From the NCBI RefSeq assembly GCF_000218545.1, contig NC_015671.1, forward strand, positions 1 through 64,000: a stretch of DNA of 64,000 nt, written 5' to 3'. Shown one piece after another: positions 43,147-51,587 of the stretch; position 1 is the first letter of the stretch; each line of letters opens with the position of its first letter. The translations under genes and the position numbers were made by a program. Source of the DNA: Cellulomonas gilvus ATCC 13127 (lineage in GTDB: Bacteria > Actinomycetota > Actinomycetes > Actinomycetales > Cellulomonadaceae). Below the pieces are notes generated by a model. The model saw only the letters and a list, made by a program, of their open reading frames with translations. It ran no database searches and was not told the origin of the DNA.

Positions 43147-45686
43147 ACGCGCGGCAGCTGCGCCGTGCGGGTGCGGGTCTGACGGCGGCCGGGCTGCTCG
43201 TGGCGGCGCTCGGCACGTCGCTCCTGCTCGCGAGCGGCAGCGCGGCGGCCGGTGCGGTGCCGCAGGGCGTCGGTGTCCCCGGGGCGAACGAGGGCGGTTC
43301 GCAGGTGGTGCAGGCGTGGTCCGACGCGTCGGTGGTGGGGGAGCGGGACCGGTCGGACGACGACTACGCGACGTTCCGGGACCTGCAGGTCACGGTGAGC
43401 CAGACCCAGGACCTGACGCACCAGGGGGTCGTCGTCACGTGGTCGGGTGCACGGCCCACCAGCGCGGGGCGGTTCGCGACGAACTTCCTGCAGGTCATGC
43501 AGTGCTGGGGGGATGCGGCCACGGGCCCGACGCCCGAGCAGTGCCAGTGGGGCGCGCCCAACCCGGCGCTGTCCTCGCTGCTGGGCGACCGCGTGGGGCT
43601 GCGCACGCTCAAGGCGGGCGAGGACCCCGAGCAGGTCTACGACGAGGCGCACCGCGTCCCGCCACCGGTCACCAACCCGTTCCTCAAGGCCTACACGACG
43701 CCGTTCCACCCCGTCGGCGGCTCGCCCGTGACCGACGTCTCGGACTTCTTCACGCCGACGTCGACCAACGAGATCACGGGCGCCCGCACAGGTGAGGACG
43801 GCACGGGCGCCGCGACGTTCGAGGTGCAGACCGCGCTCGAGGCGCCGCACCTTGGCTGCGGCGAACGGCTCGAGCAGGGCGCCGCGCGCAGCTGCTGGCT
43901 GGTCGTCGTGCCACGTGGCGAGCTGCTCGCCGACGGCTCGTCCGCCCAGGGCACGCCCTCCGGCGCGCTCGAGGGCTCACCGCTCACCGCGTCGGTGTGG
44001 GCCAACCGCATGGTGTTCCCGCTGCGGTTCTCGGGCATCGGCTCGTCGTGCGCGATCGGCGGCGCGGAGCAGCGCCTGGTCGGCAACGAGCTGTTCTCGG
44101 CCGCGATGACGTCCTGGCAGCCCGCGCTGTGCGCGACGGGCACGACGTACGGCTACTCCCAGATCGGCGACGACGAGGCGCGTCAGCAGCTGGTGAGCGC
44201 GGTCGAGGGCGCGTCCCGGTTCGCCGTGGTCAACCAGCCCGTCGCCGTGGACGTGGCCAAGGGCCGTGGCCTGGCGTACGCCCCGGTCGCGCAGGGCGCC
44301 GTGGTGATCGCCTACCAGGTGGACCGTGCGCTGCGCGCGGACAGCCCGGACGCCGGCCGCGTCGGGACGCCCGTGGAGGACCTGGTGCTCAACGCGCGGC
44401 TCGTGGCCAAGCTGCTCACGCAGTCCTACCGCGCGGACGTGCCGGGCGGCGGGACCACCGAGCCGCTCACCACCAACCCGCGCAGCATCGTCAACGACCC
44501 CGAGTTCGTCGCGCTCAACCCGGAGATGGCGCAGTTCCTGCCCACCGCCGCGCCCGAGGGCCTCATGGTCTCGCTCGGCTCGTCGGACGCGTACGCCGAG
44601 GTCTGGCGCTGGGTGGTCGCGGACCCGTTCGCGCGTGCGTTCCTGCAGGGCGAGCCCGACGAGCACGGCATGCGGATCAACCCGGTCTACCGCCAGCTGG
44701 ACCTCGCGTCCGACCCGGAGCTGGACAGCTTCCCCAAGTCCGACCTGAGCACGCACCGTCAGGACGAGACCGTGCCCGAGCCGGGCTACGGGACGCTCGA
44801 CCTGCGCCCCTACACGTCCGACATGGCCGACGCCGCGGTCCGGACGCAACGCGCCAACGCGGGCGCCAAGATCGTGTGGGAGCCCAACAAGGTGCCCGCG
44901 GGCTTCGTCTCGTCGGGCGCGCAGCTGCCCGGGCAGCGCTTCGAGATCGCGCTCACCGACCTGGCGTCCGCGCAGCGCTACGGGCTGCGCACCGCGCGCC
45001 TGGTCAACGCGGCCGGTCAGGCGGTCGCCGCGGATGCGCCCAGCCTGCGGGCGGCGGTGGACGCGATGGTCCCCACGGACGTCGACGGCGTGCGCCGGAC
45101 CGATCCCGCGGCCCGCGTGCGCGGCGCCTACCCGCTCGCGCTCGTGGACTACGCGGGTGTCGCGGTGTGCGCGGCCGACGAGGACCAGCGCGCGGACTAC
45201 GCCGCGCTCCTGCGGTACGCGGTGACCACGGGTCAGCAGCCCGGTGACGCCAAGGGGCTGCTGCCGCGGGGCTATCTCCCGCTCGACGAGCAGGACGTGC
45301 AGACCGCGCTCGAGCTGGCCGATGCGCTGCAGGACGGCTCGGCGGCGGCCGAGGCGTGCCCCACCGCGCCCCCGACACCCGGGCCGAGCCCGAGCCCGAC
45401 GCCGACGTCCGAGCCGACGACGCCCGCACCCGCGGCGCCCACCGCGGCCCCGCCCGCGCCGCCCGCGCCGGCCCCCGCACCGACCACCACCGCCGCACCC
45501 CCGGCCGACCCGGACACGGGCGTCGCGGGCCCGTCGGCCCAGGCACCGCTGACCGGCGCGGGGCTGCTCGGTCCCGCGCGCCTGGGTGTCGCCGGCTCGG
45601 TCGGCCTCGGCGCGGCGTGCGCGGTCGCGGGTCCGCTGCTCATGCGTCGCTCGCGCGTGCTCGCGGAGCGGGAGGCGTCGCTTTGA
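43143..45686 (+). CDS. Large secreted membrane-anchored protein of the pst operon
   Basis: I do not recognise a named family for this 847-residue protein. It has a signal peptide (about 1-36), a long folded region (about 40-740), a Pro/Thr/Ala linker (PTPGPSPSPTPTSEPTTPAP) and a C-terminal membrane helix with an Arg tail. Parts of the core (near 350-520, for example FAVVNQPVAVDVAKGRGLAY) resemble substrate-binding proteins. It may be a diverged phosphate-binding or surface-docking protein. The tail APLTGAG before the helix looks like a degenerate sorting motif. GTG 43143 overlaps the pstS stop (GTGA). Confidence 0.7.
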   Translation: MNARQLRRAGAGLTAAGLLVAALGTSLLLASGSAAAGAVPQGVGVPGANEGGSQVVQAWSDASVVGERDRSDDDYATFRDLQVTVSQTQDLTHQGVVVTWSGARPTSAGRFATNFLQVMQCWGDAATGPTPEQCQWGAPNPALSSLLGDRVGLRTLKAGEDPEQVYDEAHRVPPPVTNPFLKAYTTPFHPVGGSPVTDVSDFFTPTSTNEITGARTGEDGTGAATFEVQTALEAPHLGCGERLEQGAARSCWLVVVPRGELLADGSSAQGTPSGALEGSPLTASVWANRMVFPLRFSGIGSSCAIGGAEQRLVGNELFSAAMTSWQPALCATGTTYGYSQIGDDEARQQLVSAVEGASRFAVVNQPVAVDVAKGRGLAYAPVAQGAVVIAYQVDRALRADSPDAGRVGTPVEDLVLNARLVAKLLTQSYRADVPGGGTTEPLTTNPRSIVNDPEFVALNPEMAQFLPTAAPEGLMVSLGSSDAYAEVWRWVVADPFARAFLQGEPDEHGMRINPVYRQLDLASDPELDSFPKSDLSTHRQDETVPEPGYGTLDLRPYTSDMADAAVRTQRANAGAKIVWEPNKVPAGFVSSGAQLPGQRFEIALTDLASAQRYGLRTARLVNAAGQAVAADAPSLRAAVDAMVPTDVDGVRRTDPAARVRGAYPLALVDYAGVAVCAADEDQRADYAALLRYAVTTGQQPGDAKGLLPRGYLPLDEQDVQTALELADALQDGSAAAEACPTAPPTPGPSPSPTPTSEPTTPAPAAPTAAPPAPPAPAPAPTTTAAPPADPDTGVAGPSAQAPLTGAGLLGPARLGVAGSVGLGAACAVAGPLLMRRSRVLAEREASL

Positions 45687-45820
45687 GAGACGAACTTCGC
45701 ACCCGGATGGGGCGCCGTTACCGGCCGCGCCACCTGGAGTTCGTCGGGTCTTCCTAGGTTCGGCGCGGCGCGGCTCGGCCGCACCGTCTCGTCACCTTCT
45801 TCGCCTCAGAGAGGAACACC

Positions 45821-47848
45821 ATGAAGGTCTCCACCTTCGGGCGGATCGGCCTGACCGCGGGCGTCGTCGCGCTCGTCGTCGGCACGGTCGGCACCCCCGC
45901 GCTCGCGGACCCGCCGGCCGGCACGTTCGGCACGCTCGCCGGGCTCGGCTCGGACACGACGCAGGACGTCGTGGGCGGTCTGGCCACCGCGATCGGCGGC
46001 GGCGTGCTCGCGTCCTACGACGCGACCGGCTCGGCGACCGTGACCACGCGCTCGGGCGGCACGGCCGTCCCGCGCGCCAACAACTCGGGTGGCGGCCGTG
46101 ACCTGCTGCGCGTCGCGATCGGCCAGACCGAGACCGCGTCGATCCCGGTGTTCGGCTCGACCCCGTCGACCGTGACCACGGCCCAGCTGGCCGGTCAGGT
46201 GCAGTTCGCGCGCTCGTCGAGCGGCCCGTCCAGCAGCGACGTGACCCCCGAGGGCGTCCTGACCTACGTGCCGTTCGCGATCGACGCGGTCTCCTACGCG
46301 ACCGCACCCGACTCGGTGATCCCCGCGAACCTCACGAAGGCGCAGCTCGTCTCGATCTACAAGGGCGAGTACACGCAGGTCGTCGTGAACGGAGGCGCGA
46401 CCTCGCTGCAGGGCCCGTCCTACGTGCCGGTGCCCGGTGACACGGTCACCGCGATCACGTCGTTCCTGCCCGCCGCGGGCTCCGGGACGCGCTCCTACTG
46501 GCTGGGCCAGATGGGCATCACCGAGCAGCAGATCGCCGACGGCACCTACCCGAACCTCAAGGCCGTGGACTTCGCGGGCGCCGGGGTGCAGGAGCACAAG
46601 GGCGCGGCGCTGGTCTCCGGCACGGTCGCGCAGAACGCGGGCGCGATCGCGCCGTTCTCGATCGCGCAGTGGGTCGCGCAGGGCAACGCGAAGGTGACCG
46701 ACCACCGCGCGGGCGTGCACATCAACGGCGTCAACGGCGTGGTCCCCACCACGGGCGACGAGGCCGCGCACACGCTCGCGCTCAACCCCGCGTTCAACGC
46801 CTACACGCGCCCCGTCTACAACGTGGTGCCGTCGGTCCTGGCCGACGACCCGACGTCGCAGGTCGCGCGCACGTTCGTCGGCACCGGCTCGCTGGTCTGC
46901 CAGGAGACGGCGACCATCACGGCCTACGGGTTCGGCCTGCTCTCGGGCAGCGTGAGCTGCGGCGACACCACGACGCGCGCCTACCGTCCCTCGACGAGCC
47001 AGACGAGCGTGACCCTGGCGAGCGCGACCGCGGTGGCGGGCAGCCCCGTGGGCGTCGACGTCGCGGTGACGTCGGTCGGCGACGGCGGTGGCACGGTCCG
47101 CCTGTACTCGGCGACCGACACGCTGCTCGGCTCGGTGGCGGTGCCCGCGGGCGCCGCGACCGCCTCGGGGACGTTCACGCCCACGTCGGCCGGTGCGCTC
47201 GCGGTGCGCGGCGTGTTCGTGCCGCGCCTGGCGGGTGTGGCCGCATCCGAGTCGCCCGCGCAGCAGCTGACGGTGACCGCACCCGCGGTCTCCTCGACGA
47301 CGCGCGTGACGGTCAGCTCGCCGCGCGTCGTGGGCCGTGCGTTCACCGCCACGGCCACGGTGACCGCGACCAAGCCCGTGCCCGGCACGGTCACGTTCTT
47401 CGACGGCACGACGAAGCTCGGCACGGTCTCGATCGCGTCGGGCAAGACCACCGCCGCGCTCGCGATCAAGGCCACCAAGACCGCGTACGCGCTCAAGGCC
47501 GTCTACGCCCCGGCCGGCGCCGCGACCGTCAAGGGCAGCACCAGCGCGGTCGTGAAGGTGGCCGTCGCCAAGGCCACCGCCAAGCTCGCGGTCACCGCGC
47601 CGACGAGCATCGCGAAGGGCAAGGCGGCGACCGTGAAGGTCACCGTCACCGCGACGGGCGTGAGCCCCACGGGCAAGGTCACGGTCAAGGAGGGCGCGAA
47701 GGTCCTCGGCACCGCGACGCTCAAGGCCGGCAAGGCGACGCTCACGGTCAAGGGCCTCAAGGTCGGCTCGCACAAGCTCGTGGTGACCTACGCGGGCAGT
47801 GCGACCGTCGCCAAGGCCTCGGTCACCAAGACCGTCAAGGTGGTCTGA
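45821..47848 (+). CDS. Secreted PstS-like binding protein with C-terminal Ig-like repeats
   Basis: The 675-residue protein has a signal peptide ending ALA-DP (about 1-30). A periplasmic-binding-like domain (about 32-380) follows, with LGSDTTQDVVGGLATAIGG, YVPFAIDAVSYATAP, LTKAQLVSIYKGEYTQV and PAAGSGTRSYWLGQMGI; the GSGTR loop matches the phosphate loop of PstS. About three bacterial Ig-like repeats of near 90 residues make up the remainder, ending in a Lys/Ala/Thr-rich domain. There is no membrane anchor. GAGAGGAAC precedes the ATG, 135 bp after the previous gene. Confidence 0.8.
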   Translation: MKVSTFGRIGLTAGVVALVVGTVGTPALADPPAGTFGTLAGLGSDTTQDVVGGLATAIGGGVLASYDATGSATVTTRSGGTAVPRANNSGGGRDLLRVAIGQTETASIPVFGSTPSTVTTAQLAGQVQFARSSSGPSSSDVTPEGVLTYVPFAIDAVSYATAPDSVIPANLTKAQLVSIYKGEYTQVVVNGGATSLQGPSYVPVPGDTVTAITSFLPAAGSGTRSYWLGQMGITEQQIADGTYPNLKAVDFAGAGVQEHKGAALVSGTVAQNAGAIAPFSIAQWVAQGNAKVTDHRAGVHINGVNGVVPTTGDEAAHTLALNPAFNAYTRPVYNVVPSVLADDPTSQVARTFVGTGSLVCQETATITAYGFGLLSGSVSCGDTTTRAYRPSTSQTSVTLASATAVAGSPVGVDVAVTSVGDGGGTVRLYSATDTLLGSVAVPAGAATASGTFTPTSAGALAVRGVFVPRLAGVAASESPAQQLTVTAPAVSSTTRVTVSSPRVVGRAFTATATVTATKPVPGTVTFFDGTTKLGTVSIASGKTTAALAIKATKTAYALKAVYAPAGAATVKGSTSAVVKVAVAKATAKLAVTAPTSIAKGKAATVKVTVTATGVSPTGKVTVKEGAKVLGTATLKAGKATLTVKGLKVGSHKLVVTYAGSATVAKASVTKTVKVV

Positions 47849-47855
47849 CCCGCCG

Positions 47856-48752
47856 ATGACCACCACCGCCCACCGCCTGGACACCGCCCTCGTCCCCGTC
47901 CCACCGAGCGAGCGCTCCCGCCTGCTCGGTGCGACGTCGGCGATCGTGGCCGCCCTCGCGGTGGGCGTGGTGGCCGGCGCGGTCCTGCTCTCGCCGCTGC
48001 ACCACGCGCGCGACCAGCGGCTCGCGCGGGCCGACCTCCGGTACGACCTGGCCAACGGCACCGCGCCCGTCGGCCAGGTCACCCCGTCCGACGAGCTGGT
48101 CGCCCCGGGCACGCCCGTCGCGATCCTGCAGATCCCCCGCCTGGGGGTCGACGAGGTGGTGCTCGAGGGGACCACGTCGTCGGTGCTCAAGTCGGGGGCC
48201 GGTCACCGCCGGGACACCGTCCTGCCGGGTCAGGCCGGGCCGAGCGTGCTCATGGGCCGCGCGAACGCGTACGGCGGCGTGCTCGGCCGGATCGACCAGC
48301 TGCGCCCCGGTGACACCGTCCGCACGACCACGGGTCAGGGTGAGGCGACGTTCACGGTCACGGGGGTCCGGCGCGCGGGCGACCCGCTGCCCGACCCGCT
48401 CGGCCCGGGTGACGGCCGGCTCACGCTCGTCAGTGCGAGCGGCGCGCGCTGGCTGCCCGACGAGCTCGTCCGCGTGGACGCCGAGCTCGTCACGCCTTCG
48501 TTCCCCACACCCGTGAGCGTGCTCGCGGCACCCGTCCTGGGCGACGACGAGCAGGCGTTCGTCGGTCAGTCGTCGGCGTGGCCCACGTTCCTGCTGGGCC
48601 TGACCGCGCTCGCGGCCGCGGCCGTGCTGCTGGTGGTCATGCGGCGGTGGTGGGGCCGGTGGCAGGCCTGGGTCGTGGGACTGCCCGTGGTCGCGCTGTG
48701 CGCGGCGCTCACGGTGGACCAGCTGTTCTCGTTGCTGCCGAACCTGGTGTGA
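47856..48752 (+). CDS. Sortase-fold membrane protein lacking all catalytic residues
   Basis: The 298-residue protein aligns with class E sortases: a membrane helix (about 25-47), IPRLGVDEVVLEGTTSSVLK, GAGHRRDTVLPGQAGPSVL, GRIDQLRPGDTV, a second helix (near 245) and a third (near 270). Yet the catalytic His position reads MGRAN (Arg 135), the TLxTC motif reads TLVSAS (Ala 194) and the following Arg is lost (LPDELVRVDA). The only Cys lies in a membrane segment. It cannot be a working transpeptidase and may instead bind or scaffold the surface proteins encoded just upstream. Confidence 0.8.
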   Translation: MTTTAHRLDTALVPVPPSERSRLLGATSAIVAALAVGVVAGAVLLSPLHHARDQRLARADLRYDLANGTAPVGQVTPSDELVAPGTPVAILQIPRLGVDEVVLEGTTSSVLKSGAGHRRDTVLPGQAGPSVLMGRANAYGGVLGRIDQLRPGDTVRTTTGQGEATFTVTGVRRAGDPLPDPLGPGDGRLTLVSASGARWLPDELVRVDAELVTPSFPTPVSVLAAPVLGDDEQAFVGQSSAWPTFLLGLTALAAAAVLLVVMRRWWGRWQAWVVGLPVVALCAALTVDQLFSLLPNLV

Positions 48753-48846
48753 CCGTGCCGGTTCCCGGCCCGGCGTCCGCCGGGCCGTCCGGTCGCGTTC
48801 GCCCGCCGTTCACCCCCGCGTCGTCGTGCGCGGGCAGGGTGGTGCG

Positions 48847-49698
48847 GTGAGCCTCGACACCGCCCCGGCCCGGGACCTGCTGCACGACACGATGGTGCTG
48901 CCGCCCGTGGCGCAGCCTCCCGAGCGTGCGGCCATGGAGGCGCGGGACGTGTCCGCGTGGTTCGGCTCGCACAAGGTGCTCGAGCGCGTCTCGCTGGTGA
49001 TCCCCGCGGGGCAGGTGACCGCGTTGATCGGCCCGTCGGGGTGCGGCAAGTCCACGTTCCTGCGCATCCTCAACCGCATGCACGAGCTCGTGCCGTCGGC
49101 CGCGCTGGCCGGTCAGGTGCTGCTCGAGGGCGAGGACATCTACGACCCGGGCCGCCGCGTCACGCACGCGCGCCGCCACGTCGGCATGGTGTTCCAGAAG
49201 CCCAACCCGTTCCCCGCGATGTCCATCCAGGACAACGTCACCGCAGGGCTCGCGCTGACCGGCGTGCGCGTCTCCGCGCGTGAGCGCGCCGACCTGGTCG
49301 AGGAGTGCCTGACCCGCGCGGGCCTGTGGTCCGAGGTCAAGGACCGCCTGCGCGCCCCGGGCGGCGGCCTGTCCGGCGGTCAGCAGCAGCGTCTGTGCAT
49401 CGCGCGCAGCCTCGCGGTCCGGCCGCGCGTGCTCCTCATGGACGAGCCGTGCTCCGCGCTCGACCCGACGTCCACGCGGCGCGTCGAGGAGACCATCGCG
49501 GCGCTGCGCGGTGAGGTCACCATCGTGATCGTCACGCACAACATGCAGCAGGCCGCGCGCGTCTCGGACCGGTGCGCATTCTTCCTGGCGGAGGCAGGGA
49601 CACCGGGCGGGATCGTCGAGCACGGGCCGACGCCCGCGATGTTCGGCACGCCCCGCGACCAGCGGACGTCCGACTACGTCAACGGCCGCTTCGGCTGA
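48847..49698 (+). CDS. pstB: Phosphate ABC transporter ATP-binding protein PstB
   Basis: The 283-residue ATPase powers phosphate import. It has Walker A GPSGCGKSTFLRILNRMHE, the PstB-typical Q-loop GMVFQKPNPFPAMSI, signature LSGGQQQRLCIARSLA, Walker B VLLMDEPCSALDPTSTR and the H-loop VTHNMQQAAR. The N-terminal 30 residues are an extension before the fold. GTG 48847 was chosen; nearby in-frame alternatives exist. It is separated from pstA by four genes, an unusual order. No phoU is in the window. Confidence 0.93.
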   Translation: MSLDTAPARDLLHDTMVLPPVAQPPERAAMEARDVSAWFGSHKVLERVSLVIPAGQVTALIGPSGCGKSTFLRILNRMHELVPSAALAGQVLLEGEDIYDPGRRVTHARRHVGMVFQKPNPFPAMSIQDNVTAGLALTGVRVSARERADLVEECLTRAGLWSEVKDRLRAPGGGLSGGQQQRLCIARSLAVRPRVLLMDEPCSALDPTSTRRVEETIAALRGEVTIVIVTHNMQQAARVSDRCAFFLAEAGTPGGIVEHGPTPAMFGTPRDQRTSDYVNGRFG

Positions 49699-49750
49699 CC
49701 TGTCCCGCCCGGGCGGTCGTCTCCGCCCACAGCGGCGTCGTCGCGCGCAG

Positions 49751-49776
49751 TTTCAAGCGGAACGTTCGGTATATTT
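49751..49776 (+). promoter_or_regulatory. ARE-like operator 1 over the tetR promoter
   Basis: This 26-bp element contains CAAGCGGAACGTTCGGTAT around a central GAACGTTC palindrome. It agrees with the element at 51521 at 17 of 26 positions. A -10 hexamer TATATT (49770-49775) lies inside it at offset 20-25. Binding would block the promoter, giving autorepression. Confidence 0.65.
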
Positions 49777-49816
49777 CCGTGACGCTCGACGAGGGGCCGG
49801 CCAGGGGAGGCAGCAC

Positions 49817-50443
49817 GTGGCGCAGCAGGCGAGGGCGATCGCTACGCGCCGCGCGATCATCGAGGCCGCAGCGACGGAGTTCATCGAGCACGGCTTCACG
49901 GGCGCGAGCATCGCGGACATCGCGGAGCGCTCGGGTGCGACCAAGGGTGCGATGTACTTCCACTTCCGCTCCAAGGAGCTGCTCGCGCAGGCCGTGATCG
50001 AGCAGCAGCAGGAGGCCAACGCCGCGCTGCAGGAGCAGTTCGTGACCAGCGACCTGAGCGCGCTCGCGATCCTCGTCTCGATGGTGCGTGAGCTGGGCCT
50101 GCAGATGAAGAACGACGTGGTGGTCCTGGCCGCGATGCGCCTGGCCGTGGAGATCCCGGAGTCGGAGCAGGGCACGGGCGCGACGTACGAGGCGTGGGCG
50201 GCTCCCACCGAGGTGGTCATCGAGCACGCGATCGCGCAGGGTGACATCCGGGACACGCTCGAGCCCGGCACGCTGTCCCGCCTGCTCGTCGCCTCGTTCA
50301 CCGGCATCCAGACCGTCTCGTTCGCGACGACGCGGCTCGACGACCTCATGCCGCGGCTGCGTGAGATGTGGACCGTGATGCTCCCGGGCATCGTCGCGCC
50401 CGGTCGCGAGCACATCATCCCGGACGTCCTGCAGCGCGCCTGA
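49817..50443 (+). CDS. TetR family regulator, gamma-butyrolactone receptor-like
   Basis: The 208-residue repressor has an N-terminal helix-turn-helix (about 10-55) reading TRRAIIEAAATEFIEHGFTG and IAERSGATKGAMYFHFRSKE. The latter is typical of the ArpA/ScbR group. The helical ligand-binding domain includes Trp in YEAWAAPTEVVIEHAIAQGD, matching the region of the conserved Trp in butyrolactone receptors. Its neighbour is an AfsA homolog, the usual partner. It starts with GTG after AGGGGAGG. An ARE-like site lies over its own promoter. It probably represses itself, afsA and the TOMM genes until the signal binds. Confidence 0.85.
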   Translation: MAQQARAIATRRAIIEAAATEFIEHGFTGASIADIAERSGATKGAMYFHFRSKELLAQAVIEQQQEANAALQEQFVTSDLSALAILVSMVRELGLQMKNDVVVLAAMRLAVEIPESEQGTGATYEAWAAPTEVVIEHAIAQGDIRDTLEPGTLSRLLVASFTGIQTVSFATTRLDDLMPRLREMWTVMLPGIVAPGREHIIPDVLQRA

Positions 50444-50455
50444 GCGCGCGCGAGG

Positions 50456-51367
50456 TCAGACCAGCGCTCTCGCGGGCACCTCGGCCGGGCGGCTCAACGG
50501 CGGGAGAGCGGCGCTCGCGCACGTGACCGTGGCGGCGACGTGGCCACCCTGGGCGAACGAGGTCTGCGTCCCGGCCGCGGTCCGCGTGGCGTGCACGTCC
50601 GCGGGCGCGCCCAGGTCCACGTAGCGCGAGCAGCGGACGTCGAGCGACGTGACGGCGGTGTCCGCGGTGAGCAGGTGGTGCGCCGTCATGGCCGCCCGGG
50701 CCAGGTGCATCGCGGGGATGTGGTCCACGCCGTGGTCGAACACCATGCGGTCGTCCGCGTCCCAGCCGAGCCACGCGTCCAGGCCGTCGGCCGTGGTGCG
50801 CACCGAGCCCAGCGCGGCGAGGTCGTGCCGCTGCTCGGCCTCCTCCCAGGTGGGGGCACCCGAGCGCAGCCGTGCGTGCACGCGCGGGTCCACGCACTGC
50901 AGGTCGCCCGAGGCCTGTGCGACCACGGCGTCCCCGACCGTCACGGTCGCGTCGAACACGTGCCGCACCAGGACGCCGCGGCGGTGCTCGGCGCGCACCG
51001 TGCGGAACTCGATCGAGGCGGGCACCAGCCCCGTGACGCCGGACAGGTCCTGCGTCCACTCCATCGCGATCCGCGTCGCGATGAACTTGTGGTCCAGCGG
51101 GACGCCGCCGCCGAGGTGCGCGAGCGCCGTGCCGGCCTGGCGGAACGCCTCGAGGCCCAGCAGCGTCGCGCTCTGGTGCGCGTAGACGGGGTGCGCGACG
51201 TCGAGCGGCAGCTCGATGGCCACGTGCCAGGACGAGCCGACGGCTATGCCGGGGCCGTCGTCGTCGGCGCCCTCGGGAGCCGCGCCGGCGCGGACCCCGG
51301 TGACCAGCACTGCCGACGCGTCGAGCTTGTGCACGTGCTTGCGCTCGATACCGGTCCGCTCGCGCAT
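50456..51367 (-). CDS. AfsA-type gamma-butyrolactone biosynthesis protein
   Basis: The 303-residue protein matches the A-factor synthase family in length and layout, with two AfsA hotdog repeats. Recognisable text is KHVHKLDASAVLVTGV (near 10-25), HPVYAHQSATLLGLEAFRQ (near 85-100) and LGGGVPLDHKFIATRIAMEW. The family condenses a beta-ketoacyl-ACP with dihydroxyacetone phosphate to start butyrolactone signal synthesis. GGACGGAGG precedes the ATG. It converges on tetR, with a weak GCGCGC hairpin over the tetR stop (50434-50449). Its promoter overlaps ARE-like site 3. Confidence 0.87.
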   Translation of the reverse strand: MRERTGIERKHVHKLDASAVLVTGVRAGAAPEGADDDGPGIAVGSSWHVAIELPLDVAHPVYAHQSATLLGLEAFRQAGTALAHLGGGVPLDHKFIATRIAMEWTQDLSGVTGLVPASIEFRTVRAEHRRGVLVRHVFDATVTVGDAVVAQASGDLQCVDPRVHARLRSGAPTWEEAEQRHDLAALGSVRTTADGLDAWLGWDADDRMVFDHGVDHIPAMHLARAAMTAHHLLTADTAVTSLDVRCSRYVDLGAPADVHATRTAAGTQTSFAQGGHVAATVTCASAALPPLSRPAEVPARALV

Positions 51368-51411
51368 CGCTGGCCTCCGTCCGGGGCGCCTCGCGCGCTC
51401 TCCCTGGGCCG

Positions 51412-51461
51412 ACAGTAAGCCAGCGGCACAGGTGGGAACAAGGCGGACGGTCGGCTTTTGT
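51412..51461 (-). promoter_or_regulatory. afsA promoter with ARE-like operator 3
   Basis: On the minus strand, TTGTTC (51436-51441) and TACTGT (51412-51417) are 18 bp apart and about 45 bp upstream of afsA. A 26-27 bp imperfect palindrome (51436-51461/2, core GGCGGACGGTCGGC) covers the -35. It agrees with the 51521 element at 17 of 26 positions. Confidence 0.6.
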
Positions 51462-51520
51462 CGTCAGCCGAAGTGTCCGCCCTGCGTGCATTGACCCGCG
51501 CCCACGCGTGGTCCACAGTG

Positions 51521-51546
51521 AAACAAGCCGGATGCACGGTATGTTT
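51521..51546 (+). promoter_or_regulatory. ARE-like operator 2 over the TOMM-operon promoter
   Basis: The 26-bp element has perfect arms AAACA-nn-CCG-n6-CGG-nn-TGTTT, close to published AREs of ScbR-type receptors. A -10 hexamer TATGTT (51540-51545) is embedded at the same offset (20-25) as in ARE 1. It begins 67 bp before the TOMM gene start, against 66 bp for ARE 1 and tetR. Confidence 0.75.
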
Positions 51547-51587
51547 ACCGCCGGCTCGAGGACGAGCCTCCAGGGAGGGGACACGGC

